A stretch of DNA of 64,000 nucleotides, taken from NCBI RefSeq assembly GCF_028372415.1, contig NC_092872.1, positions 260,735,008-260,799,007 on the forward strand. The letters run 5' to 3'. The DNA is from Notamacropus eugenii. Taxonomy: Eukaryota > Chordata > Mammalia > Diprotodontia > Macropodidae. Both the position numbers and the translations under genes were made by a program. The first letter of the stretch is position 1. Each line of letters opens with the position of its first letter. Positions 23,621 to 36,622 of this stretch are shown here, one piece after another. The notes under the pieces were generated by a model that did not search any database, was not told the DNA's origin, and was given only the letters and a program-made list of their open reading frames with translations.

Positions 23621-24349
23621 TCAGCAGCCAATCAAAAGAGCATTTCTTCAACATGTAGTTTGCTGACTGAAGACAATTTGCTTTCTCTGAAGACACATCA
23701 AGATCACATTGGCCAAATGCTCTGTGCATATTTGGGAGAGCTGGGCTTGTCCAAACCCTTAATGCTCTCAGAAGGTAAAATAATGTAGAGAAATTCAGAA
23801 ATCAGAGGCAGGAAGTATGGTGAAGATCGTGTGGGCCAAGAGTGAAGGATGAAGAGACAGCAGTGACGTGGTCATCTGGGGCCATCTATAGGCCATCTGA
23901 GCAGGAGCATGAGAAAGGTGTTTTCAGTTAGCTAGACCTGAGGGAGCGTGCTCTCCCTCTGCCAAAACCAGCAGGTACCAGTTCCTTGACCAGTCTTAAT
24001 TATAATTTCATCTTTCAAAAGCTGGAGGAAACAAATGAGGAGAACTGTTACTTTGTAGCTGATTCTCCCATTAAAGGAAGAACAGAACTGGATATTGCAA
24101 CTGAAGGGATGTTGGGGGGGAATGAATCATCCACCTTAGCACTGATGATAGAGAAAAATAAAGCCAGGTGTTGTGTAGCCCAGTCTAGATTTTGCAAGGG
24201 TAGATTTCCAAAGATAAAGGATAGGAAGGATGTTGTGGGCTAAAATTCCACAAGGGTAATCAGCCTCCAGAGGGAAGGGAAACTCTCAAGGATGACATTT
24301 TAAAGATACAAAGAAAGCCCATTCTGATGAGGAGGAGAAGGATGGGATG
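23621..24349. other. Intergenic, nothing recognised
   Basis: Unique sequence. An 85-codon ORF at 23,986-24,243 has no recognisable domain. Confidence 0.35.
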
Positions 24350-24485
24350 TTGGGGGCAGCTGGAGTCATAGAGCACTAGCCCCAGAGTCAGGAGGGTCTG
24401 AGTTCAAATTTGACCTCAGACACTTACTAGCTCTGTGACCCTGGACAAGTCAATTTAACCTAGGTTGCCTCAAAAAATAAAAAGG
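24350..24485 (+). repeat. tRNA-headed SINE with A-rich tail
   Basis: 'gggggcagctggagtcatag', 'gagttcaaatttgacctcag' and 'tgcctcaaaaaataaaaagg'. Confidence 0.85.
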
Positions 24486-24854
24486 GAGGGGAAATTGTCT
24501 AAAGAGACTTGGTATGGACAAGGAATTCATCAGCTCACTTCTACCAACATTGGCACTTGGCCCTTCCTTCAGGGGCCAAGAAGAACAAATCTATTTCTTC
24601 TTCTACATGGCAGCCTTTTGAAATTCTTGAAAATAGCTTTCATGCCCCTTCTCTTCTCCGAACTAAAAAACCCAGTTCTCTCAACGAGTCCTCATATGGC
24701 ATGCTTTTCTGGTCAGTCTTTTCTGGATAGTCCTTATTTAATCAATGTCTTTTCTATGGTGTGATGCCTAGAAATGAAAACAATACTCTGGATGTGATCT
24801 CACTAAGGCAGAGAAACACAGGCCCGTCACCTCCCTGGGGATAGCCTATAGGCA

Positions 24855-25016
24855 CTCTTTTTTTGGGGGCAAGCTGAAGCAATCGGGGTTAGGTGACTTG
24901 CCCAAGGTCACACAGCTAGTAGATGGTAAGTGTCTGAGGTCAGATTTGAACTCAGATCCTCCTGACTCCAGGGCTGGTGCTCTGTCCACTGCAACCACCT
25001 ACCTGCTCCACAGTCT
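24855..25016 (-). repeat. tRNA-headed SINE inserted in the L3 LINE
   Basis: 'ggtgacttgcccaaggtcac', 'cagatttgaactcagatcct', 'ctctgtccactgcaaccacc' in reverse order, preceded by a T-rich stretch that is the A-tail on the other strand. Confidence 0.85.
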
Positions 25017-25392
25017 CCCTTACTGTTGTTTGAGATGTTGCAGCTTTTTTGTTTCCTGAATCATTCTGTTGACTCATATTGAGCAGTCAGTCCATTCAAA
25101 TCCCAAGAGCTTATTCAGGCTCATGGTCATCTACCCATGGGACCCTTGTTTTGTGCTTATGAAGGTGATTCTTTGACCCTAGCTGTAAGATTTTACTTGA
25201 TCTCTTTTTAATCTCCTCTGATTGGATCCAGTCCAGTGGTCTAACTTGTCAAGATTTTTCAGAATCTGACTCCAGCATCTAATATGGAAGGTATCCTTTC
25301 AAGCTTTGTAACACCTGCAAATTTAATAAGCATGTCATCTATGATCTATCCAAGCCACTGATAAAAACCTCAAACAGCACAGGGTGAAGATG

Positions 25393-26794
25393 ATTTTAAT
25401 ATTCCCTACTCAATTTAAGCAGCATTTACTTAGTCTATTGTGATCGGGTGGGTATCAGTGATTGTATTAGTGAATTAAGCAGAACAGGATTAAGTTTGAA
25501 TTAGTTGTGTTCGTTAATGCTGTTAGGATAAGAGCTTTGATTGATTAATCTACTATGTACTGATGATTATATTAATTGTATTTGACTTGTCAGCTAGATT
25601 CACACTGTTGGGTCTGTAATAAGAGTTCTAAGTGTGATGCTGGCCCCTGCTCCCAGTGAAGCGATTGAAATAAGGTTCATTTGCCTCTCCACCCCTATGA
25701 GTCACCCCTACCTACTCCTTTTAAACCTTTACTTCAACACCACAACTTCATTGAAATCTGGGATACTGTTGACCAAACACTAGGGTCTTATGACCTGTGG
25801 GAGGCCCCTGTTGGATGAATCGTGGAAGGCCCAAAACTTTGTTGATGGAGTCTCATGACCTATGGGAGGTCTTGTGACCTGCGGAAAGTTTGATTTGGTG
25901 ATGGATGGACATTTCCCTTAGTCAGCTATAAAATTTCCCCACTTTTGGGATTGACTGATGGTATGTAAGGAGGATTTCGTTATCCTTTTAGAGTTTAGTT
26001 TCTCTATCCATGGCCAAGGATTTCTAGTTTCCAGGTGTTAGATAACAACTCCCAGAATAGCCCCAAGTATTCTAGACAGTAGTTCCCAGAATTGTAGTGA
26101 CAGACAGTCATATTGAGCCAGTGCCATAAGATATGGGAGTGACATAATTGGTATTTACTACGCTTGCGCAGAATGATGATATTGCTAAAGATAACCTGTG
26201 AGCTTAATGCTGGCAAGATGCCTTCTTTCTCTGGTGCAGTATAAAAGTAAGGGGGCCTTGGTCAGTGAAGAGGGACAACCATAAGGGAATCTGTGTGTGC
26301 CTCAACTGGCCCCCTTTAAGGCATAAGGGGATTTAGGGGAGTACACAAGTATGCCTGTCTTAACTGAGCCCATTGGGATATAGGGGTAGTTCCTCCCCTT
26401 TTCCCAGGCCACTGTGAGAAGGGTGATTAGGGAATGCTGTAGGAGCCAGTTCTCCCAGCAATCGTTTAGGAAGACGACTAGAAAAAAGTAAGATTATTAA
26501 CTCCTGCCTGCCTGACCAGATCAAGAGTGAACCTGTTAGATAGAGACTAGAATCCCCAAACTCCAGTGACTCCTGTGTGTTTTCTGTGAAACACCGATTA
26601 TGCAATTATTCTGACTTTGGTAATTTCTCAATGACTATAAACACAATTTTTCATCAAGGAGAGGGGACCTTGATAAAGAAGGTCTTGGACACAATTAATT
26701 AGGGACCACCTTAGGCACTACTTAATAAACTGATTGATCATGCTTGGAGCATGACCTCATGTCTGTTTCTATTGTTACAGGTTGGAATTTTGTG
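25393..26794. mobile_element. Probable solo LTR fossil (endogenous retrovirus or kin) inside the L3 LINE
   Basis: About 1.4 kb splits the L3 copy, with similar short sequence on both sides that fits a decayed target duplication (near 'cagggtgaag' and 'aggaccaaag'). TATAAAA near 26,241 and AATAAA near 26,722 suggest a U3-R-U5 layout in + orientation. No gag, pol or env sequence is seen, so it would be a lone LTR, old but younger than the L3. Family not assigned. It could instead be more than one insertion. Confidence 0.4.
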
Positions 26795-27261
26795 GCTTGT
26801 TGTAGGACCAAAGTCAGATCCCCGGGTTACTCTACTATCTTCTATAACTGATTCCTCTTTGAGTCTGGTTATTCAACCACTTGCTAATTGATTTAGTCAC
26901 TATTGTATGGCTATTATATAGCCCACATCTCTTCATTTTTGGCATAAGAACCAGATGAGAAGCTGTCAAATAGTTCATTGAAATCTAGGTACATTCTGTC
27001 TCTACAGTCCCTGAGCACACCCCTTTCCCTTCCCTCCCACCCGAGTCTAAGCATTCTGTCAAAGGCATGCAGGGTTAAGATAGGTTTCAAATGACATGTT
27101 GATGAAGCCATGCTGTTGGTGTTTCCTTTTTAAATGTTTACTAACCATCAATTTATTAATATGTTTTAGAATTTTTCCAGGAATTGAAGTCAAGTTCATT
27201 GGCCTACAATTTGTAGTATCTTTTTTTTCTTTCTCAGAGAGTTGAGACATTTACCCCATTT

Positions 27262-27880
27262 CCAGTCATGAGACTTCTTCCACCCCAGGCTTTTTTTATT
27301 TCTTACATGGACTATTGGAATGGTCTCTTAACTGGCCTCATGTCTCCTGAAGGCAGTAAACATTCCTTAAGAACCTCCTACAAACCAGGCATTGTAAGGA
27401 GACACAGAGAAAGGCACAAGATAGCTCCTGCAATGAAAGAGTTCAGTCTGCTGGAAGAGACAACATGCAAACAACTGCGTACAAACAAGTGATGAATGGG
27501 AGAAACAGGAAAAGATCAGCAGAAGGAAGGCACTAGGATTAAGAGGAATTGGGAAAGATCTCATGTAAAAAGTGGCATTTTAGGTGAGACTTGAAGGAAG
27601 TCAGAAAAGTCAGGAGGTGGAGGTGAGGGGGGAGGGTATTCCATGCATAGGGGATAGCCAGTGAAAGTGTTAGGAGACAGGAGGTGGAGGATCATGGGAG
27701 AGGAAGAGCAAAGAGGGCTGTGCCATTGGACTGAAGAGCACAGGTGGGATAGAAGGGCTAAGACGACTGGAAAGGAAGGTAGGTAAGGTGAGGAAGGGCT
27801 TTAAACACCAAACAAAGGATTTAATATTTGATCTGGAGGTGACAAGTGATGGGCAGGGAGGGGATGGTCAGATGGGTTAG
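27262..27880 (-). repeat. L2 LINE 3' region (with a short + strand L2 piece at the left edge)
   Basis: 'gagacaacatgcaaacaact', 'ggcactaggattaagaggaa', 'gagacttgaaggaagtcaga', 'ggtattccatgcatagggga' in reverse L2 order. At 27,300-27,350 'ggactattggaatggtctct' is a forward L2 scrap. Confidence 0.8.
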
Positions 27881-27889
27881 GGAGTGCCT

Positions 27890-28055
27890 TTTATTAGAGA
27901 TTATCTTGTCCAAAGCTTTCATTTTAGGGATGAGGAAACTGAGGCCTGTAAAAGTTACGTTTGCTGCCTAAGATTGCACAGGTCTAAGTAGCAGAGGTGG
28001 AATATGGATTATCAGACTTCAAATTTAGTACTCTCTTCACTGTACCAGGCTCCAG
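27890..28055 (-). repeat. MIR/THER1-type SINE
   Basis: 'agggatgaggaaactgaggc' and a diverged 'ctcttcactgtaccaggc'. Confidence 0.75.
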
Positions 28056-28059
28056 GGCT

Positions 28060-31000
28060 TAACAAGAAAGCTTCATTCAGCTCAGGCTGGCTTAAACTCA
28101 ATGTAAAATATACCTTTTAATCTATTTTGCAGAGATAGAAGTTACCCCTTGACATTGTTTCCCCTTTGGTCTAACCTAATCACTTCTCTGAGATATCCCA
28201 TTCTAAAAGGCAGGTTTAGGAACCATCACAATCTATGGCCCTATCTTCTGATATATTCTCACAACAGGAAAAAGTTCTTTGCTGTACAATTGAAATATTT
28301 ATCATTAGTAGAGGAGATTCCAAAAAGTTTGTGTGCTTGAAGGAGAGGGCCTGAAAGGAGGCATGGAGCTTCTGACCTGTGGGACCCTGGGATCTGGGCC
28401 ACATCCTTTTTGCCCCTCTTTTTACCACTAGTCTGGTTTTCCTCAATAATCTCCCCCCTTCTTGAAAATGTTTCCCTTTTTTGCTCCCTAAGTACCCTCT
28501 TTTTGGATGACATTATGCCCCTACCTGAGGGCAAGTGCTGCTATATCAGGCCCAGAGAGGCTCTGAAGTTGTGTCTACAGAATTAACACACACAGACTCC
28601 TGGTTCTTTCTGAATACCATATATGAATAAGCTTTAAGGAATATTTTTAGTGAAATATCACAGGTTTCCCAACTATTATTTCAAACAAAGAATGCTCAAG
28701 GCCAAATAAAACCATTGGATAGCAAGAAGGAAGTCTGAAATATTAGTCTAATGTAAAGTCCTTCAATGTGTATAATGAATCTGGGATAAAAACCAATTAG
28801 TTGACAATAAGCAAAACTTTATTCAAAGAAGAAACAGTCCGTCATATTTTCTAAATTGCTTTAAAATCATCAGTTTGAGCTGAACATGGATCCCAAGAGT
28901 TTTTTTTTGTTACTAAGCTGCTCAACTTGAAAAGCAAAGTTACCAAACAAAACAAAACCAACCAACAAAACTTCAAAAAAGCATGTCTAGAAAACAATAG
29001 CAAGAATGGTTGTTAATTACATGGTCTAAGGGTACATACAGCCCCCCCTGAACCTTCTGAGATGGGCCAGTAACATCTCATTGGTACAGTTTGCCCAAAG
29101 GTGGTGTTAGCTCCAAGTTCTACAGAAAACCCAGCATGCACAATATCAGCTAACAAGGAAAGAAACCAGAGTTATTTCACTTTTTTTCAGCAACATAGGC
29201 AAAATATACAGTACAAAAGTATTTTAATCATTTCAGAATGGTTACCTATCCTTTTTCTCCTTTGAGATTTTAATATCCAAAATATTGGAGAAAATAACTT
29301 GGTTCCAGTTTCCTCCCAAGGAGGCATGCCATATTTGAGAACCTTCTGGGGACTGGAGTGTTTTCAAGTGGACTGGGCTCATGTAGCTTGATAGAAAGGA
29401 AACATCGATGACATTTCAACTTTTGAGGGGAGGGTGAGGCAAGTAACCGACTGCTTTCAGGACTAGAACTGAAACGATGGTTTTCTTTTTTAAAGTACAT
29501 CGTTTAGTTAGTCCTGATGTATAAAACACATTTGCTAAGGTTGAATTCAGATTGGGAAACATCTGAAATGAATGAAAACTATTTTGAGAAGAGACCAAGC
29601 CATGAGATACCAATCTTTCAGGACAGACATTGGTTTGTAATTCCCAGTGCCTAATCCCAGATTTCAACATGGAGGTCACTTAGTGAGAAATCACCAGAAC
29701 CCACAACCAAGCTTCTTCATGACTATGTCTAGAATAGTGTATGGAATTATCCTGCACTACAGCAGAAAAGAAACCAGGGACTGCCTTTGGTCTTCCTATG
29801 GAAACTCAATCAAATCCACAGCCAGTAGCCAGGGGCCCCAAAAATCAGGAGGCAGAATTTAGACAAATGAACTCTTCCTTGAGACAGGCTGTAGTGTCTT
29901 GTTAAACAAATTTCCCTGGCTTATCTGGAAAAACAGAAATTTGTTTGTAAGAAAAAGGTAGGGCATTTTTTGAAGAGGGCTTTTTTTCCTTCTAAATGGT
30001 TTTACATATATGATTTTACATATAGAAGTTTCACCTTTATAGTTTATCTTGCCTGGAAAAAAGATAACAAAAAAGGTGGGGTAGGAAAAGACATTGGAAT
30101 TTTCAAAATTACTTCAATCTATCCACATTTTAATTTGAAATTTGCATTTTAAGATTTTTACCATTTTTTTTACAAACTTGCCACTTTTGAGGGTTTCCAC
30201 TGTGACAAACTTGCTCCATCACTTTGCATGCTGGGGCTGGGAGGAAGCAACAAATATTGGGAAAACTCAAGCACAGGAGCCTCTGAGATACTCCTTAAGC
30301 TAACTGTACCAGTGCCAGATGTCTCAGATTGAGAATCATCAGCTGCATAATGACATCTCTTATTACTTTTCTAGTGCATTTAAGTATTTTTCGGAGGGTT
30401 AAGTCCTTGAGAGGGATACTGGAGATGGAGAAAAATGGACCACGAAACTTAATGCAAAGTCATCACTCTCTACTACAAACTGAAGATCATCAGAAAACAG
30501 GATAAAAGGATCTTGGAAATCAATATGTATATTAATGAGATGTTTTTGGTATCTTATTTATACAAATTTGATTTATATACAACTTTTCAGGAATACATCT
30601 GTTGTGGTAATGAGAGATACAGTTGTACTACAGTTATCTCCACACCTTCTGTAGGGGTCGACACTTTGTCCTTCTGCTGCTTAAAATAGCAAAACTCTGA
30701 CATTTCTTTGGCTGCCAGGGCACCTGACTAATTTGTCACAACAGTAACTGCAGGGCAATTGCCAAGCATTGGCTATTTTGGCCAGGAGTCCACTGGATCT
30801 GTGTAAGCTCTTCAGAGTTCCATGTTCACCTTGCCATGCCTGTACAGAACTAACCAGTGTTTCTCCAGGGGATTCAAACACCACTCAGCTTCACTGATAA
30901 TCTCCATTATTTTTAGGTAAATGAGCCACCCCATCTTGCAAACACCATTTTCATGTTCTGCTCTTTTTTTATCATTACTGGAATATACACAACTGATTTT

Positions 31001-31784
31001 ACCTTTTGAAGAGAGATAACTTCACAGAATGGGATGCTTTCCCCTCATTTCTGAATAATTCTAGACTTCTTGGATTTAAATTTCAAATGGTAAGAACCTG
31101 GCCTGCCCTTTGACTATTGCAGAGGTAACTTAACCAGGATGAACGATGCAGTTATTGACATAACTTGCATAACAGCACACATTTATGTAATTACTTGAAT
31201 GACTCATTTTTGAAAATTATTTTTGAATAAGTTTGCAAATTCCAATTCTGCTCATTTCCCAAAGCAACCTTTAGATCTTGAAACCAGTTACATTCTGCAA
31301 AGAAAAAAGCAGATTTATTTGAAGCATGAAAATATTTTTCATTTCCATTTTAATATCTTGTTCAATTTTTAAATTTAGTAAATAATAAGCAGCAAATCCT
31401 TCATTTTCTACCATGATCTGATGGTCGTCTGCAGATTCCCTCCCCAGAGCAGTTTTTAATGCATGTTCATGGTTGGTATTAATTAGCATCAATTAGCACA
31501 ATGTTCAGGAGTTTCTGATTCTTGCGATTTCAATTTCAATTTGCAGTTCTTTCTCAGAAGGAATTGGCCATTATTTATACATGAATCAGAACAGTGTGTC
31601 TACAGTGCTACAATACTGTGTGCTAACTGATGTAATTAGACAGAAATAAGGAGAACATAGATTTTCACATGTGTATTTTTTTTTTTTACTTTGAAGACAC
31701 AATATTAGCAACTTTGTTAAAATACTGGTGAAGCTGGGGGTGCAGTCAGAGTCCAAAAGCTCTTTGGTATTTGCTAAACAAAGA
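28060..31784. other. Intergenic or distal MYPN 3' UTR; no repeat recognised
   Basis: About 3.7 kb of AT-rich sequence unusually free of interspersed repeats for this window. A minus-strand AATAAA at 28,823-28,818 could close a very long MYPN 3' UTR, but nothing else supports it. Confidence 0.35.
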
Positions 31785-32030
31785 TAAGGCATCTAGGTGG
31801 CTCCACAGTGCATAGAGCACAGGGCTTGGAATCAGGAAGACTCATCTTCATGAGTTCAAATCTAGCCTTGGACACATACTAGCTGTGTGAACCTGGGCAA
31901 GTCACTTAACTCTGCCTTAGTTTTTCATCTGTAAAATGAGCTGGGGGAGGAATTGGAAAATCCCTCCAGCATCTTGCCAAGAAAACCCCAAATGGGGGTT
32001 AAAGGTGGACTTGACAATCCACCTTTTCTC
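31785..32030 (+). repeat. tRNA-headed SINE with RTE-type tail
   Basis: 'ggcatctaggtggctccaca', 'tgagttcaaatctagccttg', 'gtaaaatgagctgggggagg', 'gccaagaaaaccccaaatgg'. Confidence 0.88.
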
Positions 32031-32910
32031 CTCCTCAAAGGCAATGGAATTAGTTTTCTGAAATGTTGAACCATTTTAAATGACAAAGAAAGATGATTAG
32101 TAGTGAAAAGTTGTGCTCAGTTGTGTCCTCAACTAACCCAACATTCCTGTTCCTGGTGAAAGTGCTTTGGCTACCTTCCTAAAAGATCTGGACTAGTCTG
32201 AGCCCTGTTGACTCCAGGGTGACTGAGAGGAGAGCTGTCAGCTGATGACCCCACAGTGTCAGCACTGGGATTGCGTTCCTGATCTAGCCCACTCCCATTC
32301 CTTTCCCCGACCCCACCCCTTCAGTCAGGGTAGGAGCACCTACTCTAAGCCCTGGGATTACATCTTGAAGAATTTGTGGGTTCACAAATGGATGAAGAGA
32401 TAGTTTAGAGATCTAAGTTCCCAAGCAGCACAAGCCCAGTTATGTGGCAGCCACTGCTGGTCAAAATGTCTTCTCTTACATGACTGACTTTTTCATTTCA
32501 CAGTTACAGTTTCCTGCTGATTAGATTTGTGTTAGCGAGCCCCGCCTCTCTGTGAAGGCTTAGGGGCAGCTTTATTAGTGTGATAAGAGCTCTGGCTTTC
32601 TAAAGGTTTGGGAGCCGGACAGAGAAAGGAGGTAGAGAATTTGGGAGCTAGGGAGATTGATTTAGAGGCTTGGGGGTAGCATGAGGGGATTAGAGGAAGG
32701 GGCTAGTGCCCCCTAGCGAAGGTAGAAGAGGTATTTTTAAAAGAGAGGTGAGATGGCACCAAAGACAAACTGGATCTAAAAACTTTGCCTAGGGTCAGTC
32801 TAGGGAAGGGAGAGTCTATTTCTCTTTTCTTATCTTTCTATCACAAAGCTCCCTCCTACCAGGACTCAGAATTCAAGTTAGTACTCTGAGTGCTACATTA
32901 AAGGTTCACT
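32031..32910. other. Unique stretch, nothing recognised
   Basis: Purine-rich from about 32,570 to 32,760. It may be an undescribed repeat, but I cannot match it. Confidence 0.35.
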
Positions 32911-33093
32911 CAGGGGTCTCAAACTCAACTGTCTTTTTAAAAGTTTCTATAGCTATTATTAATTTAAATATTTGTTTCTCTTCACAAAAACATTTATGTA
33001 AGATACTGTCATCACCTTCAAAAGGCTTCGTAATATGATTTGGAAGGCTCCAAACCTCTGAAGTAGCCCTGAACTGTAGGTTTGAGATTAACC
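32911..33093. mobile_element. Possible hAT-type MITE
   Basis: Starts caggggtctcaaactc and ends with 'gtaggtttgagattaacc'; the shared inverted core is TCTCAAAC. About 180 bp and non-coding. Confidence 0.4.
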
Positions 33094-34262
33094 AGGCTGG
33101 TCTGGGATCCTAACTACCATTTTAACATGATTTCTGGGGGGAAATGCATTTTGCATAAAAAACCAGCTGACTTATAAATGAACTTCTGGAATACCATCCA
33201 TTTGTAAATTAGGGATTTCCTATATTGCAGTCCTACTGCTTGATTGTCCCATATTGCTTGATGGCATCATTTTTGACTTGGACAGTAGTATGAAGAAATT
33301 CACTTTATAAGGCTGGATTGTGGCCCTCGTACTTGCTACGTGTTCTGATGAAGAAAACAACACAAGGTCATAAAACCTGCTACTTTTGAACAGATATAAT
33401 TCTCTGTATTTCCAGGCGTTTTGTGAGTGCTTTGTCCAGATTTCTTGCTTTCTCTCCTTTCTAGCCATTTCCCTTTTCATTAGGTAATGACAAAAGGCAG
33501 AGGAAGAGGGGGGAATCAGCACTCCTAGCAATATTATTGCCTTAGCAGATTGTGAAAGAAAATATCAAAGGAGGTCTTAACTATTTGCCAAAATGAGATC
33601 TGAAGGTTATCTGTGGATTTTAGTTACCTATATCCTCCCCACTTCTGATTTTGAGGCATAAACAAGAACTGGCTATGAAAAGCGCCTTTGGGGTGGTAAG
33701 GAAGAAGCAGAATTATTGAACCTTTATAGTATTTTTACCCACAAGGCCAGTTTGGCTGTACCAGCCTCTTTCAGACTCTGTGTCATTTTGAAAAAACAAA
33801 ATTGATGTCCTACAAAGTGAACATGCAGTCTTTCATCCTTGTCATACGTATTCATGATAATTTAGCAACCACTTATTCCTCTAAGAAGACAATGAGTTAG
33901 AAAACAGTGTATCTGGCATGCATGTAGGTCCTTATGAAATGTTTGTCAATTCTTGGTTCAGGGTGAAAATGGTTCTCTATGGACATAATTCTACATATTG
34001 GAGCTCCAGTGATTCACACGGAATTTATCTGTTTCCCCTTCGCCATTCTCCAGAACTAAATTTCTCATAATTATATTCTACCTTTTGCATGAATTCTTTT
34101 TATAGAATCTCAAACTCACAGTTCTATACATCAGGGCACTAATTCACTTTTCCTACATCCAAACCACAAACTTGTGGGAGAGATTTTCAGGTTGGAGTAC
34201 ATTCTGAATCAGAATGCAGTCCCTATTGGTTAAAAAAAAAGGGCTCATTCATATAACAAATA
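33094..34262. other. Unique AT-rich sequence downstream of MYPN
   Basis: No gene or named repeat seen; may be MYPN 3' UTR if the distal poly(A) signal is used. Confidence 0.35.
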
Positions 34263-36452
34263 TTTATTCATTTATGGGTCATGTGCAAGAATGTGTTTTT
34301 GATGTTGGAACCAGAGGAATCTACAAATGGACCTTTCCCTCTAGTAGTTTCCATTCTGATAGTTTGATATTGTTATTAGTAGACATTAAACAAATAAATA
34401 ATGATATGTAAAGACATCTGAGTTCTGAGATTCAAATGTGAAATCCAATAATGTCCCAGCTTTGGGGATTTGAGGGGTGTAGGATAAAAACGGTGTGTGA
34501 GAGGCTACTGATAGTAGGAGAGTCAGAACAGTGCTGCATATATGCCACATAATGGGCCTAGACATTAGCTGTCTCTTCTTACTAAAAATATGTTGAAACC
34601 TATTCTACTGATTATTTTTTTCTAACAAAAAATTTTCAATTTTGTAGTAGAAATCAATGAGGAAATAAGATTCCTTGGGTAGAAATTGGCTTTGTAGTCC
34701 ATTTTGCTGCAGGGCATCTGTTCCATAGAGCATCACTATCTGTACCATGAGGTTTACTTGGACAAATAAAAAGTCTAGCATTTTTTTCCGAATATCTTAA
34801 GTAATTTAAGTATTACTCCTTAGTGATAGAGTATCTAGCATCTTTCTACCCATTTCTGAAGTAATTTCTAAAGTCAGAGAAGGTGCAGATGGAACCTCAC
34901 TGAGAATCCCTTTCTGATTAAAGAACAGATTTTAGCAGCAGGAAATAACCCTTTATGCCTGGAGGAATGACAGTCATTTGTGGCCAGTTCATCTGTTGAG
35001 GGCAAGAATCATGCCCTGTTCATCTCTGTACCTTTCATGGCACCCTTCACATATTAAGAGCTCCACAAATGAATAGCTTTCCCCTGGGGTTCCTTGGATC
35101 CCTAGGCCTCTGTGGGAAGCTTGGGGAAAAGGAGATTAGAGACTTTCCCTAAAGCCAAGTGGCTGAGAACAGAGCCACACCATCAAATCATCTCCCTTCA
35201 GAATGAGCCCTGACCCAGGGCAGATTCTGCACTGATAGGCAGAAATGCTGGTTCCCCTTCCTCTCAGTTTTTACTTTAGAGTAACTGTTTCTCCTTAGAT
35301 GCCACTTTTTAGCTGGGGATCTCAAAGCAGTTAAAAATATAAAATGGCTGTGTTCCCTAACAGCCCATTGCCCTAGTGATGCAATGAATTTTTCATAACT
35401 TCCTTAACATAATTTTCTATTTTCTTCTTTCCTCATTGAATTACATGTATTAAGGCTTTTGATGAGGTCTTTACTTTCTGATTTCTTTACGTGCTAAGTT
35501 GTTGCTGTAATATGAGATGACCTCTTCCCATTTTAGAAACAGTCATGTATGTTAGTAACTCTTTAGGTGATGCTCGAGATTTTTCAGCATTTCTCCATAG
35601 CTCTTCTTTGGCGAGTTCAACCAGTATACTAGCTCAATGCTACAAGAGTGTACTACATCAGGAATAAACTGGTTATGACATAGGTTGGAAAATCAGTCCT
35701 CGGTGAATATAATTTAGTAGTCAAACTCACAAATAGAAAAAAAATGAAGCAGAGCACATGATGGGCATCAATGCCAATCACCAAGCGGTCTGTGCATCAC
35801 GTGATGTTAATTTACCTCCCTGTGTAGTTTTGTACGCCTATGATAAACACATCACTCATTCTTGGCAACTTATTGTGTAGTTCAGTTTGCCCGAGACGAA
35901 AAAGATGATGTTACTTCTTTACATAGATATGTTCTATGTCACCCCTCTATAATGCTATAACAGAGTGGATTTGATGAGCTCTCCTCAGATTACTACTATC
36001 AGCATGACTGGAGAGAGCAGGTCATGATCTCCTCTTGAATCTGGCGAGCTAGACCTATTCTAAGGGCACGGGGGTGCGTACCTTATAAGCACAAGCTGAT
36101 TGCCTCTGAGAATACTTTGTGCAGCTCTATGCATCTCTAACACAGCATGGGGCGGACAGAGCAGTAGCTTTTGCCCAGAGTCATGGCAGACTACCGTGTG
36201 GCATTTTGGGTCTAATTATCCTGTGTCTCCTCATTTCTCTTGGTCACTCCCTTTCCTCCTCTGCTGTAACTGGGAGACTCCCCAGTCTGCTTGCTCACAG
36301 TTTTCCTTGCAACAAGTCCAGCTGTGTGATAACTTACTAAAAACTAGTTGCTTGGAAACCTCCCGGGTCTTGGCTTATCTCTTCTTGTTGATGACAGTGG
36401 GCTTCTCTTCTCTCAGCAGTCCTTCACCTCCACAGCAGGAGCCCTGAGGTTT
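34263..36452 (-). other. MYPN: MYPN 3' UTR, extent unresolved
   Basis: Sequence following the stop is unique. The nearest AATAAA on the minus strand that I found is at 34,268-34,263, which would give a UTR of about 2.2 kb. Another AATAAA lies much further at 28,823-28,818. Only transcript data can tell which is used. Confidence 0.4.
34985..35080 (+). repeat. L2-type LINE 3' scrap
   Basis: 'gttgagggcaagaatcatgc', 'atctctgtacctttcatggc', 'aagagctccacaaatgaata'. Confidence 0.5.
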
Positions 36453-36622
36453 TTAAAGTTCTTCACTTTCCACCATACTCTGAGAAGAGCACGAAAAGAC
36501 CATTGTACTTTCCATAGATGAGAAGGCTGAAAAAATGTCAAGTCCTTTGCTGGTGAGGGATCCGTAGCGGCTGCCACTGGGTCGTACTGATATGGGCTGT
36601 GGAATCTGCTGGTGCCACTGGG
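36453..36622 (-). CDS. MYPN: MYPN last coding exon: C-terminal tail and stop
   Basis: This 170-bp coding segment follows acceptor gatttcctag and ends in TAA at 36,455-36,453. It encodes AQWHQQIPQPISVRPSGSRY, GSLTSKGLDIFSAFSSMEST and MVFSCSSQSMVESEEL. The tail is serine-rich and is shared with palladin-family C-termini. The end VESEEL corresponds to human VESDEL. Confidence 0.97.

Larger units (their letters stand above)
24520..27260 (+). repeat. L3/CR1 LINE, interrupted by a SINE and an LTR-like insertion
   Basis: Three collinear L3/CR1 segments: 24,520-24,850 ('cctcatatggcatgctttt', 'aatactctggatgtgatctc'), 25,018-25,390 ('taacacctgcaaatttaata', 'gataaaaacctcaaacagca') and 26,795-27,260 ('tcattgaaatctaggtacat', 'gatgaagccatgctg', 'aggaattgaagtcaagttca'). 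The insertions are listed separately. Order and strand match throughout, so this was one LINE copy. Confidence 0.8.
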
